From the NCBI GenBank assembly GCA_009823505.1, contig VZQC01007977.1, positions 971,333-1,035,332 of the forward strand: a DNA stretch of 64,000 bases, written 5' to 3'. The notes under the pieces are model-generated. The model saw only the letters and a list, made by a program, of their open reading frames with translations, made no database searches and was not told the origin of the DNA. Each line of letters opens with the position of its first letter. Within the stretch, counting starts at the first letter, position 1. Shown in pieces: positions 31,266-41,543 of the stretch. Both the position numbers and the translations under genes were made by a program. The stretch is from Rhizomys pruinosus (Eukaryota > Chordata > Mammalia > Rodentia > Spalacidae).

Positions 31266-32680
31266 TGAATTTAATTCTGAACCTTTTCCTTTCTGTTTAT
31301 GTCATGCAATGCATGATGTGAACAGAAACCATGATTGCATTCCATGCTATAAAACATGAATTTCTGCAATATTAAACAAACAGAGTGGGGACGAGTTTCT
31401 TGCTTTGCCTTTGTTCTTTATTTTCCTCTTTGCCAAAGACCATGTTACAGTCTGATCGAAATGAGTGACTCTTAGTGCTGGACATCTGTGTCCTAGTTAG
31501 AGAAGTTATGTTCAGCAATAGCCTAGCATAGTTTTTCTTCATAGGGGACATATGGGGGTGTCTCAAGGGGTTCTTGAAGTGGCCTAGCCTATTGCATTGC
31601 AGACTGTGATGACTGTGCCTAAGTACACTTGCTGTTTTTTATGCGGTTCTGAAGTTTCCTTGATCTAACTCATTCTGTTGTCTAGCTGCAAACCACTCAC
31701 CGCCCTTTTCCACATTGCCTTCTGCTGTAAGTCAGAAAGACTATCAAGGCCATATTTGGCAGAACTGTATTGTTTCCTGTTAAATGTATCAGGTTCCCAC
31801 TGTAGGTGAAATAAATGACCACACAGCCAGAGATTAAAATCAGCAGAAAAATGAGAATTCTGAAGAGTTTTATAAGCTAACATTGAAGTGTTAGCAGAGC
31901 TGCATGCTTTCTGGAGGCTCCAGGAGGCCTTTTCTGTCTCTGAGACATGGCTCACAGTCCTGGGTTTGAGGCTGCAGCATGCCTGTCTCAGTCCATTGTC
32001 ACAGTTTCTTCTCAGACACACATCTTGCTGCCTTGCTTTTATGAAACCCCTGTAATTACACTGGACTCCACTAGAAAACCCAGCATCATCTTCCAACTCA
32101 AGATTGTTAATTTTATCATACCTGAAAAATTCCTCTGCCATGTAATCTGATACAGGCTCTGAGGATGAGGATGTGGCATCCACGGGGAGACATTTTTCTG
32201 TGTAGGATATGGTGTAACTTTTCAGCATTGTCCAGGGGATTCACTATATGGTAAATGAACCTGTAGCTTTTAAGCATTTCATAGCTAGTAGAGGAAGGAA
32301 TTGCATAAAGCCTAAAAACAACAACCATGCCAAGGAAGCACTCTTGATATGCACTTGCCTTACTGGACTGAACATGCTCCTAATTTGCTAATTAGGAGCC
32401 CCCTTCCTTGTTATCTCAGCTGGCTTAGGTTGTTTGTCTAGTGTAAGACCTGGGTCACAATTCGCAGGTTGGTCCAGTGCTGCTATTGTGCCTGTATAGA
32501 GCTGTAGAGGTTTCCTATCAGTCCCCAACCTTGTATTCAGTAAGTTGTACCCTGTGGCAATGTGGAGCTTACTGCCCCTGGCTCCCAGAGCAGTGGTGAC
32601 TAGGGCTAACTCCCTAGGCCATCCTCAGGCCAGACCCCAGCATCTCCATTTCTAATCCAATTTCACCATGGAGGTGGCAG
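31266..32680. other. Sequence without recognised repeat, longest non-repeat ORF
   Basis: Contains a 187-codon minus-strand frame (32228-31665), the longest open frame outside repeats. Its first half has a mixed, acidic, protein-like composition ('AEEFFRYDKINNLELEDDAG'); the second half is less convincing. An acceptor-like 'ttgttgtttttag' lies upstream on that strand at about 32315-32327. I recognise no domain. It could be an exon, a pseudogene piece or chance; I do not call it a gene. Confidence 0.35.
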
Positions 32681-32685
32681 GACTT

Positions 32686-33030
32686 GGGGTACACTGATTC
32701 ACTGTGAGCACAGTATGCACACAGCTCTTGGGCACACTGATTCATTGTGTGCACACTATGCACACAGCTCTTGGATACACTGATTTACTGTGAGCACAGT
32801 ATGCACACAGCTCTTGGGTACAGTGACTCACTGTGAGCACAGTATGCACACAGCTCTTGGGTACACTGACTCACTGTGAGCACAGTATGCACACAGCTCT
32901 TGGGTACACTGACTCACTGTGAGCACAGTATGTACACAGCTCTTGGGTACACTGATTCACTGTGAGCACAGTAGGCACACAGCTCTTGGATACACTGATT
33001 CACTGTGAGCACAGTATGCACACAGCTCTT
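32686..33030. repeat. 43-bp minisatellite, about 8 copies
   Basis: Unit: 'ttgggtacactgattcactg' followed by 'tgagcacagtatgcacacag' and 'ctc'. About eight units with scattered single-base variants ('gactcact', 'gatttact', 'taggcaca'). Confidence 0.95.
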
Positions 33031-33049
33031 AGGCCTTTCAAGGTTGTGT

Positions 33050-33660
33050 CAGCTGGTCTGCCCGAAAGTTAACGTATTGTTTTTTGATATCAACTTACTT
33101 CATCTCTGGTTGCTTTTAAGAATTTTCTCTCTGCCTTAGGTGTTTCTGGAGTTTCACTGTAATTTGTCTAGATGTGGGTTTCCCTTGGGGATAGTTACCA
33201 GTCAGTGCTGGGGTCTTTCATCAGTTCTGATCCTCAGCTGACGTTTCTCTTTGCCACGTGGCTTCCTGATTACTCGGCATCCTCACCTTATATTCCGTCT
33301 CTCTCTCTCCTCCTTACTCAATTTTCAAAGCCTTTATGTTTTCTGTACTCTATTCTGCAATAATAGATTCTGATCTGTGTCCTAGTTACTTTTTTAGTGT
33401 GTCCATTATGCTGCCAAATAAACCCAGTTATTTTTAATTTTGTGCTTTTATTTTAGTTATTATGTTTTTCCTTTTCTTCCATTTCTTCTTGATTCTTTTT
33501 GAGCTTCCTACTTTTTTTTCCCACAGATGTTTTCAAGCACCCTGTTTATCTAGGTCATTTTCGAATATGCATTTGCTAATTCTCACACTTGAAGTTTGTG
33601 AGGATCATGTTTCTGCTGGTCCCTCCCTCCTCCCCACAGTTCTTATTCATGGGTCCTTGT
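33050..33660 (-). mobile_element. Ancient L1 fragment, tentative
   Basis: 'ttttaagaattttctctctg' then 'gtaatttgtctagatgtggg' and later 'cttgattctttttgagctt' follow the order of very old mammalian L1 (L1M or HAL1-like) antisense sequence. Strong divergence makes the limits uncertain. Confidence 0.4.
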
Positions 33661-33664
33661 GAGT

Positions 33665-34800
33665 GTGGTTATCTTCAAATTTATGATGGTCATTGTTTCT
33701 GGGGATTCCCCATTACAGTAAGAATTCTTCTGAGGGGTGCTCACTTTTTGTCTCTAGGCATCCACAACAGCTGCAGCCTTCACCGAAGTCCCCGGCACCA
33801 GCTTAGCTCCGGGTTTGAGGTTCTCTGGCACATCCAGGACTAGTTATGTGGTCACTGTTATTAGAGCTACCCCGTTCTTTTTCTCATGTTGTGCTCAGCA
33901 CCAGCGTAGAGTTTTCTACAGTTCCTCAAGGCATGGCACTGAAGCCTTAGCAACAGTTCAATATCACAAGCTTTTCTATGTTTCAGCTAAATATAGAAAC
34001 CACGTTCTCATCCTGGGCAGGTCATGGGCCTAAAGTCTTGCTCTGAAGTGAAGCCCCACTGGATAGGATCAGCAAATACTCTTGTGTCAGAAGGTGCTAT
34101 CCTAGTCCACTTTTCAGCACATGGTGGGCTTGGGCTTTGGGGACATAATTGGTACATTTGGTGTTTTTATACTTTAGCAATATCTTTATCATCTGTTTCC
34201 ATTAGAAGATTCAGTGAAAATGATGGATGGGCTAAAACTACTGGAGACACATTGTCATTAATGGCACTGCCTGTCTGGAGGATGAGGAGTAAAACCTGGA
34301 ATCCTGTGTGGAATCCAGAAGCAGCTTTGCTTCTGCCCCACACAGCATAGAACCCCACGTAGTGTCCAGAGCCTGGTGAGGGCTCATGATACCATGGCAA
34401 GGGAGGCTTTGAGAAAGGCAAATCCCAGTGGCTCTACCCTCCCTGGCAGAAAAGCATCCTCCTGGTCTGCTGTGAAGACTGTGAAGACCTGTATTCATCA
34501 ACAGAACTAGGATGTCCCTGTTGCCCAGATAGCTGGGTTGTCTATTGGTTGTAGCTAGATGAACTTGTGGGAGGAGATATTTCTGATTATCAATTCCTTA
34601 TTAAGTTTGGTGCACCATATAGGTGCTTATTCCTGAATCCATTGGGCAGGATACACTGGCTGGGGGAGGCAAATATCATTTGCAGAATGAGTCATCCTTG
34701 GCAGTGATGGTGAGTCTCTCTATGGTGGACTAGTGGGCAGGCATTTTATAATATCCATTCTTATGGGTCTCTCAACATTTATTTTATTATTCAAAATTAT
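33665..34800. other. Sequence without recognised feature
   Basis: No repeat family recognised. Frames at 33815-34350 on the plus strand (72 and 108 codons) and 34167-34501 on the minus strand overlap and have no motif. Confidence 0.35.
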
Positions 34801-34804
34801 TTAC

Positions 34805-34877
34805 ACTATATATATATTTAAATTTTATTTATTTTCGTATGTGTATGAATGTACTGTCTGCATGTAGGTTTGTGCAC
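34805..34877 (-). mobile_element. B2-like SINE, left part, split by L1
   Basis: Antisense tail 'ttttatttattttcgtatgt' and 'gtactgtctgcatgtaggtt' of the same subfamily as 50974-51250. The remainder of this SINE is at 35570-35703, on the far side of an L1. Confidence 0.85.
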
Positions 34878-34878
34878 N
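34878..34878. other. Single N at L1 edge
   Basis: It lies between the split SINE and L1 3' UTR sequence. About 26 bases of the SINE consensus expected here (compare 51070-51100) are missing on one side or the other, and the L1 5' part is absent. Confidence 0.8.
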
Positions 34879-35569
34879 CAGGGGGGAAAATTGTAATTCA
34901 TGGATTAACATATCCAAACATGTGTCTATGCTAAAGTAACCTACCATAACTATTAGTGCTGCTTAAATACCTATATATCTAATTGCTTGTTCTTCATTAG
35001 TAGGATCGAAAGGTTATTCCTGGACAAACTGTCAGCCCATGAAAGGAAACAGCCAGAATTGACCAGAGTCCAAGTCAACAGCTCCAGAGAGAGTGGACTG
35101 TTTTACCTCTCATCCACCTGTGCCCCTTTTCTAAGCCTAGGGAACAACCTGCGGAAGAGGGGGCGTGGTAGAATGTAAGGGCTGCGATTGGGGTGAATGG
35201 TGAAACTACAGCAATGTAGTCTGGACACTCATTTGATCAACTTGATTGAACAAACAACCTGTCACCCCCCACTGGATGGTGGGGCTGTAGGTGTTTGGGC
35301 ACAACAGCCTGCAGATAGGTTTTGCATGAAGGATGCTTGTACTCATGGATTATCACTTATAGCTAAAAATGAAGAAAAAAAAACTGAGAGAAAGATGCAG
35401 GACAGTTATGGCAGAATGCATGATCTGGGATGGGGTGGGGGTGGGGGGAGAGGGAAAGGGAAATAAGCCTGAACTGAATTGGAAAAAATGTATGAAATGC
35501 ACAAAGCATCAATAAAAACTAATTTAAAAAATAAAAAAAATAAAAAAAAAGAAGAAAAAAAAAAAAAAG
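34879..35569 (+). mobile_element. L1 3' UTR inserted in a B2
   Basis: Plus-strand distal 3' UTR: it shares with 54470-55320 the 'ccttttctaagcctaggga' block, then the G-rich tract (35425-35450), the terminal 'gaaatgcacaaagcatcaat' and an A-rich tail to about 35569. It is only about 690 bases long because its left part ends at an N. A 63-codon frame (34987-35178) is an old 3'-UTR-borne frame shared by the other copies and not a gene. Confidence 0.85.
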
Positions 35570-35703
35570 AAGAGGGTGTTGTATTCCTTTGGAACTGGAG
35601 TTAAAGATGGTTTTCAGCCACCATGTGGGTGCTGGGGATGGAACCCGGGTCCTCTGCCAGAACAGTCGGTGCTCTTAACTGCTAGGCCATTTCTCCAGCC
35701 CGA
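35570..35703 (-). mobile_element. B2-like SINE, right part
   Basis: 'agaagagggtgttgtattcc' through 'ctgctaggccatttctccag' completes the SINE begun at 34805. Confidence 0.88.
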
Positions 35704-35707
35704 CACT

Positions 35708-35865
35708 GTATGTTTTTATTGAATGTTCATGCATTTCATACAGTACATCTTAATCATCACTCCTCCCCCAGGATTTCACTCATTCTGTCATAAATGTTAA
35801 GGCCTACAGAGACTCAATTTCATTTCTCCAGTTGTCCCTTGGTATGAGTCCAGTGGATTAACTTA
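35708..35865 (-). mobile_element. L1 3' end, Lx-like
   Basis: 'tttttattgaatgttcatgc', 'atttcatacagtacatctta' and the C-rich tract mark the antisense end of an old L1. Truncated after about 150 bases. Confidence 0.65.
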
Positions 35866-35869
35866 TTAT

Positions 35870-36015
35870 TTTAATTTTTGGGAAAGGTTCTCACTCTGTA
35901 GTCCAGGTAATCCTAGACCTCACAGTGTAGCTCAGGCTGGCCTTGAATTTGTAGCAATCCTCCTGAGTTAGTTTCCCAAGTTCTGCAATTAGAGGCATGA
36001 GCTACTGTACCTATC
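35870..36015 (-). mobile_element. B1 SINE, old
   Basis: 'ctcactctgtagtccaggta', 'gctcaggctggccttgaatt' and 'agaggcatgagctactgta' in antisense B1 order, strongly diverged. Confidence 0.7.
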
Positions 36016-36019
36016 ACTT

Positions 36020-36430
36020 TATTAAATCTTTAAAAATTTACTTGAAAATTTCATACATGTATACAATGTATCTTAATCACGCCAACCCCCTGCTCACCCA
36101 CCCCAACCCCTCCAGGGTGCCTCCCATCCACCTCACTTCCAACTTCATATTCTTCCTTTTGTAACTTTTTATTTATTTGTGAGTCCATTAGCACTGCCTA
36201 TTCACCCATGGGCATGGGATCATGCATTGCGGCATGGATTACCTTCCAGTGGTCAGACTCATGAAGAGAAGCGACTCCCTTCAGCAGCCATGGACTCCCA
36301 GGGATCATGCATCGCTGCGTGGACTACCTTCCAGTGGTCAGACTCATGAAGAGAAGCGACTCCCTTCAGCAGCCATGGACTCCCAAAAGCATGTCCGCTT
36401 AGGGTAGGGCTTCAGGAACTGCTCCCTGTT
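36020..36430 (-). mobile_element. L1 3' UTR, Lx-like, with internal 85-bp duplication
   Basis: Antisense L1 end ('tttcatacatgtatacaatg', C-rich tract). It includes a perfect-register tandem pair of 85 bases (36216-36300 and 36301-36385: 'gggatcatgcat...ccatggactccca') with only a few differences. The 61-codon frame through the pair is a consequence of the duplication. Confidence 0.65.
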
Positions 36431-36445
36431 CTATGCTAGGATTTT

Positions 36446-36567
36446 AATTTTTTTAATTTATTTTTTTATTGTTATTAAACTTTTTCCATAAATCAGACAT
36501 CATTTTTCAATCAAGTTAGACAGAACAGCAACAACAAAAGAACTGGAGAAAAAAAACTCTGTAAAGA
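36446..36567 (-). mobile_element. Twin-primed short L1 with 5' inversion and TSD
   Basis: A 122-bp insertion flanked by the 15-bp direct repeat 'ctatgctaggatttt' (36431-36445 and 36568-36582). Its left part (to about 36517) is the antisense L1 terminus, matching the complement of 43520-43565. The right part is L1 3' UTR in the opposite, plus orientation (compare 43368-43412: 'agcaacaacaa', then 'aactgg' and an A-run). An inverted 5' segment inside one TSD is the signature of twin priming. Confidence 0.8.
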
Positions 36568-36803
36568 CTATGCTAGGATTTTTAAATGGCTTGATCTTGT
36601 GCACATCTCGCATCGGTAAACACTGCTTCTGTGAGTCGGTGTTCACAACAGCCATGTCATCTCCAGAAGACAGCATTTCACAGCACTCCTCCTCACCCTC
36701 TGCCTCTTATATCCTTATGCCTCCTCTTCAGTGATGTTTCCTGAGCCTTGGAGGAGAGTGTTGATATAGATGTCCCATCAAGGCTGTGCACTCATAGTCA
36801 CTT

Positions 36804-36983
36804 TTGTTGTTGTTGTTGTTGTTGTTGTTTTTGCTTTTGGTCTTTTTGAGATAGGGTCTCCCTTTTAGTCCCAGCTGGCCTGGAGCTCGATATGTAGACC
36901 AGGCTGGTCTTGAACTCACAAAGATACACCTGCCTCTGCCTCTTGAGTGCTGGGATTAAAGGTGTGCACCACCATGCCCGGCC
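36804..36983 (-). mobile_element. B1 SINE with (GTT)n tail
   Basis: The tail complement is nine or so GTT units (36804-36829), followed by 'gtctttttgagatagggtct' and ending 'gtgcaccaccatgcccggcc'. Confidence 0.92.
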
Positions 36984-37700
36984 CTTCATAGTCTTTGAAT
37001 TGCAATGCATTCTGCATTAACCACTGCCATTGCAGTAAGAAGCTTCTCTGACTAAAGTTAGGAACAGCACAAATCTATGGATATTAACATAACTATTTAG
37101 AAGGTATTTGGATAACATGGCCATTTAAAAAAACAATATGAATGGGTTTCCCCCTGGAATCTGTGACTTCCCTAGTCATGGGGTTTGGTCATGTTACCAG
37201 GCGTGAATTCCCTCCTGTGGAGCAGGCCTCAAATCCAATCAGAGAACGGTTGTTAACCCCAGAAGCAGTCTTGCTGTTATTGCACCAGTGGGCACGTCTT
37301 GCCTGGCAGGGTGGTATCACATGTAGCTGCAGTGCCTAGCCCTGGGTAAGCCATTCACGTCCTTTCTCCCCGCCAGCCTGCGCAGCACCTTCTAGTGTTA
37401 TGAAAGCCGGCCAGAAGAGAGTTTCCCCGGACAGTTTAGGACTGACTTCTCTGTGCTGCAACTGAAATATGTGGTGTTTGCAGAAGTAGGGTCTTACCAT
37501 CTAGTTACTGTGAGCAACCAAGAGTAATGGAAATCGCAGTCCTGTTTGGGGTGCCTTTGGGGCCTCACTGATCAAATACCTCATAAGGAGGTAACCCATG
37601 CCTAAGACTGTGATTTTCATTCAATAACACTTGTTTTCTGGGAGTAGCATTGGTCACTAATGTGGGGTACTTCTGTTAAAACTCCTTTAAAAAAGACTTA
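36984..37700. other. Sequence without recognised feature
   Basis: Ordinary composition, no repeat or coding signal that I can support. Confidence 0.4.
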
Positions 37701-37704
37701 TTAG

Positions 37705-38040
37705 CTTACCAACTATTGGGGTTTCATAAGGTTTTTTCATACATCCTTGGTTTTCGTCAACCCTTTTCCTGCCTCTCCTGTCCCCCCATCCCTTATCAAA
37801 CCTTTAGCTCCCAGTATGCCTTCCCTTCTTCCATATCACATATCCTGTCCTACCATCCCCTCTCAACATATTCCTTCTACTTGAATTGCAAGATGATACA
37901 TTCCCAAGTAGCTTCTTCACATGCACTTCACTTTGATAAAGCCTTTTTGTTCAAGGAGCTCTGGTTGCTAAATGACTTCCATCTGGAAACTAAGGAAAAA
38001 CAACTCTACTTGTCTTCATTTGGTTACAGTGTGTGTCCAC
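37705..38040 (-). mobile_element. Possible old L1 3' end
   Basis: 'tttcataaggttttttcata' followed by a C/T-rich tract ('cctgtccccccatcccttat') looks like an old antisense L1 terminus. Divergent; the extent is uncertain. Confidence 0.4.
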
Positions 38041-38700
38041 CAGGATTGGGCTTCTAGTTATTATAAACAGTGTCTAACTTTATTAAGAAGTCTAATTTTC
38101 TTTTTCTTTCTGTGTCTCTCACTCATTTGCTTTGTCACAGGTGTAGTGTGTTTCCCTGAACCCTGGCTTTGGACTTTCTGACATGTTATTGAATCAGTTG
38201 TATGTGGATAGGGATGAAGGTGCCCATTTGGGACATGATCCGGGGCCCTCCAGGCCACTCACTTTGCTTTGGGAATCTTGTCACTGGATGTGTCCTGGCT
38301 CACCACTGATTCAAAAAAGACAAGGCCTGCATGGGGCAGAGCCCTCCTGGCTGTGGAATTCTGGAGCAGAGTCGCCTTGTCACAGCCAGCTTTGCTCCGC
38401 ATAACTCCACTTAGAAGGGAGATACATCAACAATCCTGACTTTTCTGAGTGTACTATACCAGAAATGAACCAAATAATAAATTCACAAAACTCCTGCTGT
38501 AATTCGCCAGGTAATCCCTATCCCTCAATAGTATAGACATTGACAATTGTAGATTCCAGTTTTAATGAGTGTTAGCTTTTAGGTCACACTTTACATCTCA
38601 CACAGCAATATACAGGTATATGCATGCATATTTAATAGATCACAGATGACGCTTCAAACAATGTGAACATGTGTGCAAGCCTGCATTCGTGCATGTATGC

Positions 38701-38741
<41 letters not shown>

Positions 38742-39055
38742 TGTGTTACGGAATGGCTTAAAACATTAAAGAGGCCTGACTGAAGGGAGTGGGAAAGAGT
38801 TGAACCAGATGTAAGGAGAACCACTGCAGGGGGTTAGATAAGATATGAACCCTGTTGGACATGGCCAAGTCACTGAAATGCAGGAGCTTGTAGGCAAACC
38901 ACGAAACCGGGTCTGCACAGTTAGGTAGATGGACAGACAAAAGGATGGACAGATTGCAGTAGGCCACATGAAGTAATGAAGACTATCCTGAACTGAAGCT
39001 TCAGAGACAGTTGTCAGTTCCCTGTCAGTCAAACCCTTGGCACAAACATAGGACA
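38041..39055. other. Sequence with (GT)n, no gene seen
   Basis: Contains a (GT)n tract at 38701-38740. No recognised gene; overlapping minus frames at 38758-39032 carry no motif. Confidence 0.45.
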
Positions 39056-39061
39056 GTAAAG

Positions 39062-40085
39062 TGGCAGGTGGGTGGTGTCCTTGTCATCACAGAGTCAGGT
39101 GTTGCACAGGTGGGTGGTGTCCTTGTCATCACAGTGTCAGGTGTTGCACAGGTGGGTGGTGTCCTTGCCATCACAGAGTCAGGTGTTATACAGGTGGATG
39201 GTGTCCTTGCCATCACAGAGTCAGGTGTTCTGCAGGTGGGTGGTGTCCTTGTCATCACAGTGTCAGGTGTTGCACAGGTGGGTGGTGTCCTTGTCATCAC
39301 AGAGTCAGGTGTTCTGCAGGTGGGTGGTGTCCTTGTCATCACAGTGTCAGGTGTTGCACAGGTGAGTGGTGTCCTTGTCATCACAGAGTCAGGTGTTCTG
39401 CAGGTGGGTGGTGTCCTTGTCATCACAGAGTCAGGTGTTGCACAGGTTGGTGGTGTCCTTGTCATCACAGAGTCAGGTGTTCTGCAGGTGGGTGGTGTCC
39501 TAGTCATCACAGTGTCAGATGTTCTGCAGGTGGGTGGTGTCCTTGTCATCACAGAGTCAGGTGTTCTGCAGGTGGGTGGTGTCCTAGTCATCACAGAGTC
39601 AGGTGTTCTGCAGGTGGGTGGTGTCCTTGTCATCACAGAGTCAGGTGTTGCACAGGTGGGTGGTGTCCTTGTCATCACAGAGTCAGGTGTTACAGAGGTG
39701 GGTGGTGTCCTTGTCATCACAGAGTCAGGTGTTGCACAGGTGGGTGGTGTCCTTGTCATCACGGAGTCAGGTGTTACAGAGGTGGGTGGTGTCCTTGTCA
39801 TCACAGAGTCAGGTGTTGCACAGGTGAGTGGTGTCCTTGTCATCTGTGTCAGGTGTTCTGCAGGTGGGTGGTGTCCTTGTCATCACAGTGTAAGGTGTTG
39901 CACAGGTGAGTGGTGTACTTGTCATCACAGAGTCAGGTGTTCTGCAGGTGGGTGGTGTCCTTGTCATCTGTGTCAGGTGTTGCACAGGTGGGTGGTGTCC
40001 TTGCCATCACAGAGTCAGGTGTTGCATAGGTGGGTGGTGTCCTTGCCATCACAGAGTCAGGTTTTCTGCAGGTTGGGGGCGTCCT
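39062..40085. repeat. 42-bp minisatellite, about 24 copies
   Basis: Unit: 'caggtgggtggtgtccttgt' + 'catcacagagtcaggtgttg' + 'ca'. Variants occur at fixed places: the junction is 'gcacag', 'ctgcag' or 'tacagag'; the middle is 'agagtc' or 'agtgtc'. Two units near 39840 and 39965 are two bases shorter ('catctgtgtcagg'). Because 42 is divisible by 3, all frames stay open: a 369-codon plus frame and a 272-codon minus frame span it with 14-residue repeats. The 2-base-short units break the register and nothing else suggests coding. Confidence 0.95.
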
Positions 40086-40680
40086 TGGCATCAGCTCCTC
40101 CTTTCATGAGATCCAGTTGAGTGTTCTACATTTTTCTGAAAACAGTGTTTTTTTCTTATCTGATTTTAATATGCCCATGTTCTCACATTTTCCTGGTCTG
40201 CTATGATAGCCAGATAGTGGTCCCAGCTGCACAAGGCACAGGCTCACAACCTAACCTACTTTGAGCATTATCTTCCAAAGTAGGTGAGTATTCTAAGGTT
40301 TCCTTTCCCTCCCCCACAATGCAGAAGTTGATCAGTATGTTCCCTACCACACAAAACAATTCATAGCATAAATGACTTTGGGAGCACATTGGGAAAGAAG
40401 ATCATTAGGCGTGTTCCTTGTGATGCCCAGAATCTTGGTTAATTCCTTTGGAGCAATGTCAGTCCTTGCACCTTATATGCTTTGCTATGGACAACCTAAT
40501 ACCAGCGTTTCTCTTTGGAGTACTAATAGTCTGATTCTATGAGATGTTACCTTCCAGCCATTTATCACCAAGGCTCTGAAGTAATAGCTATCATTTGATA
40601 TTCATGGAGAGGGAAAGGCTTTACTTTCTGTGTTGTATCCTTGGTGGGAGCTCACAACCCTCTTCTACTTCAGGTGGTCT
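40086..40680. other. Sequence without recognised feature
   Basis: No gene or clear repeat. If the neighbouring LTR-like element belongs to a minus-strand retrovirus-like unit, this could be flank. Confidence 0.35.
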
Positions 40681-40967
40681 TGCAGAGAATTTCCTTCCAG
40701 GGGGTACCCACACACATCTCATCCTGCCCCACCTCTGCTGTTACCAGTTTCCTGATTACTAGGCAAAGCAATGAACACACTCTCTAATCTTAGTTAGACT
40801 GGAAAGTTTATCAGGCTTGCCTACATCGTGAATGGAGACAACACCTCTTACATGATGAGAAGTGATTCTCCTTTCTCACTGTGGTCACCCAGAGATCTGG
40901 TGTGAATTATGTGTTTTCTGGCCATGATGACAAAAATGGCAAGAGACCCCTAGCCCCATATGGTGAC

Positions 40968-41098
40968 CTTTTTTTGGGGGTCTTTTTGAGACAGGGTTTC
41001 CCTGTAGCCCCAGCTGTCCTGGAACTCACTCTGTAGACCAGGCTGGCCTTGAACCCACAAAGATCCACCTGCCTCTGCCTCCTGAGTACTAGGATTAG
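40968..41098 (-). mobile_element. B1 SINE inside LTR-like repeat
   Basis: 'gtctttttgagacagggttt' to 'ctgcctcctgagtactagga'. It lacks its 5' head. It interrupts copy A and is absent from copy B, so it came later. Confidence 0.9.
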
Positions 41099-41183
41099 CT
41101 TTTTATAAGCCCCAGGCCCCAACATGGTGCCAGAAGTGCCCCAGAGTTCCATGTGTGCATTCCCCCATGCATCATGGGACCAC

Positions 41184-41444
41184 CAGCATTGTGGGAACCT
41201 CACTGCAGGATCAGCTTTGTGGGAACCTCACTGCAGGCTCAGCTTTGTGGGAACCTCACTGCAGGATCAGCATTGTGGGAACCTCACTGCAGGCTCAGCT
41301 TTGTGGGAACCTCACTGCAGGCTCAGCTTTGTGGGAACCTCACTGCAGGCTCAGCTTTGTGGGAACCTCACTGCAGGCTCAGCATTGTGGGTACCTCACT
41401 GCAGGCTCAGCATTGTGGGAACCTCACTGCAGGCTCAGCTTTGC
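41184..41444. repeat. 28-bp minisatellite, about 9.3 copies
   Basis: Unit: 'ttgtgggaacctcactgcag' + 'gctcagct', with 'gatcag' and 'agcatt' variants. Since 28 is not divisible by 3, three staggered plus frames of 97-117 codons all read through it; they are shadows. Copy B of the surrounding repeat has the same sequence roughly once (about 44060-44090). Confidence 0.95.
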
Positions 41445-41543
41445 CTTTAGCTCATCCCAATAGGAAAACCAGACTCAGTCTTTATAGTTCACAGCTTGTC
41501 CGATGATAAATCCATTTCAAAGAAGATATATTTTATCCCACAC

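Larger units (their letters stand above)
40681..41543 (-). mobile_element. LTR-like repeat, copy A (with B1 and minisatellite)
   Basis: On the minus strand it starts TGTGGGATAAAA (41543) and ends ..TTCTCTGCA (40681), i.e. TG...CA ends. Minus its B1 (40968-41098) and the extra minisatellite copies it is about 500 bases, the same as copy B (43967-44470), and the two align end to end. A TATA-like 'ttataaaaag' (complement at 41099-41109) lies in the middle. Just outside its start the minus strand is purine-rich ('aaagaaaggggatggag'), as a polypurine tract before a 3' LTR would be. No target-site duplication was found. Confidence 0.5.

Noticed and set aside
34987..35178. 63-codon frame shared with 15359-15550 on the minus strand
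   Set aside because: It is carried by the L1 3' UTR copies and differs between them without sign of constraint.
39062..40085. CRISPR array
   Set aside because: Direct repeats have no unique spacers, and the genome is mammalian.
39011..40120. 369-codon plus and 272-codon minus frames
   Set aside because: They are translations of a 42-bp minisatellite; three plus frames and one minus frame stay open for the same reason, and two 2-base-short units shift the register.
41124..41506. Three overlapping 102-117 codon frames
   Set aside because: A 28-bp unit keeps all three frames open; this is repeat structure and not a protein.
40681..41543. Solo LTR with TSD for copy A
   Set aside because: Flanks 'tggtct' and 'ctccat' do not match, so no target-site duplication can be claimed.
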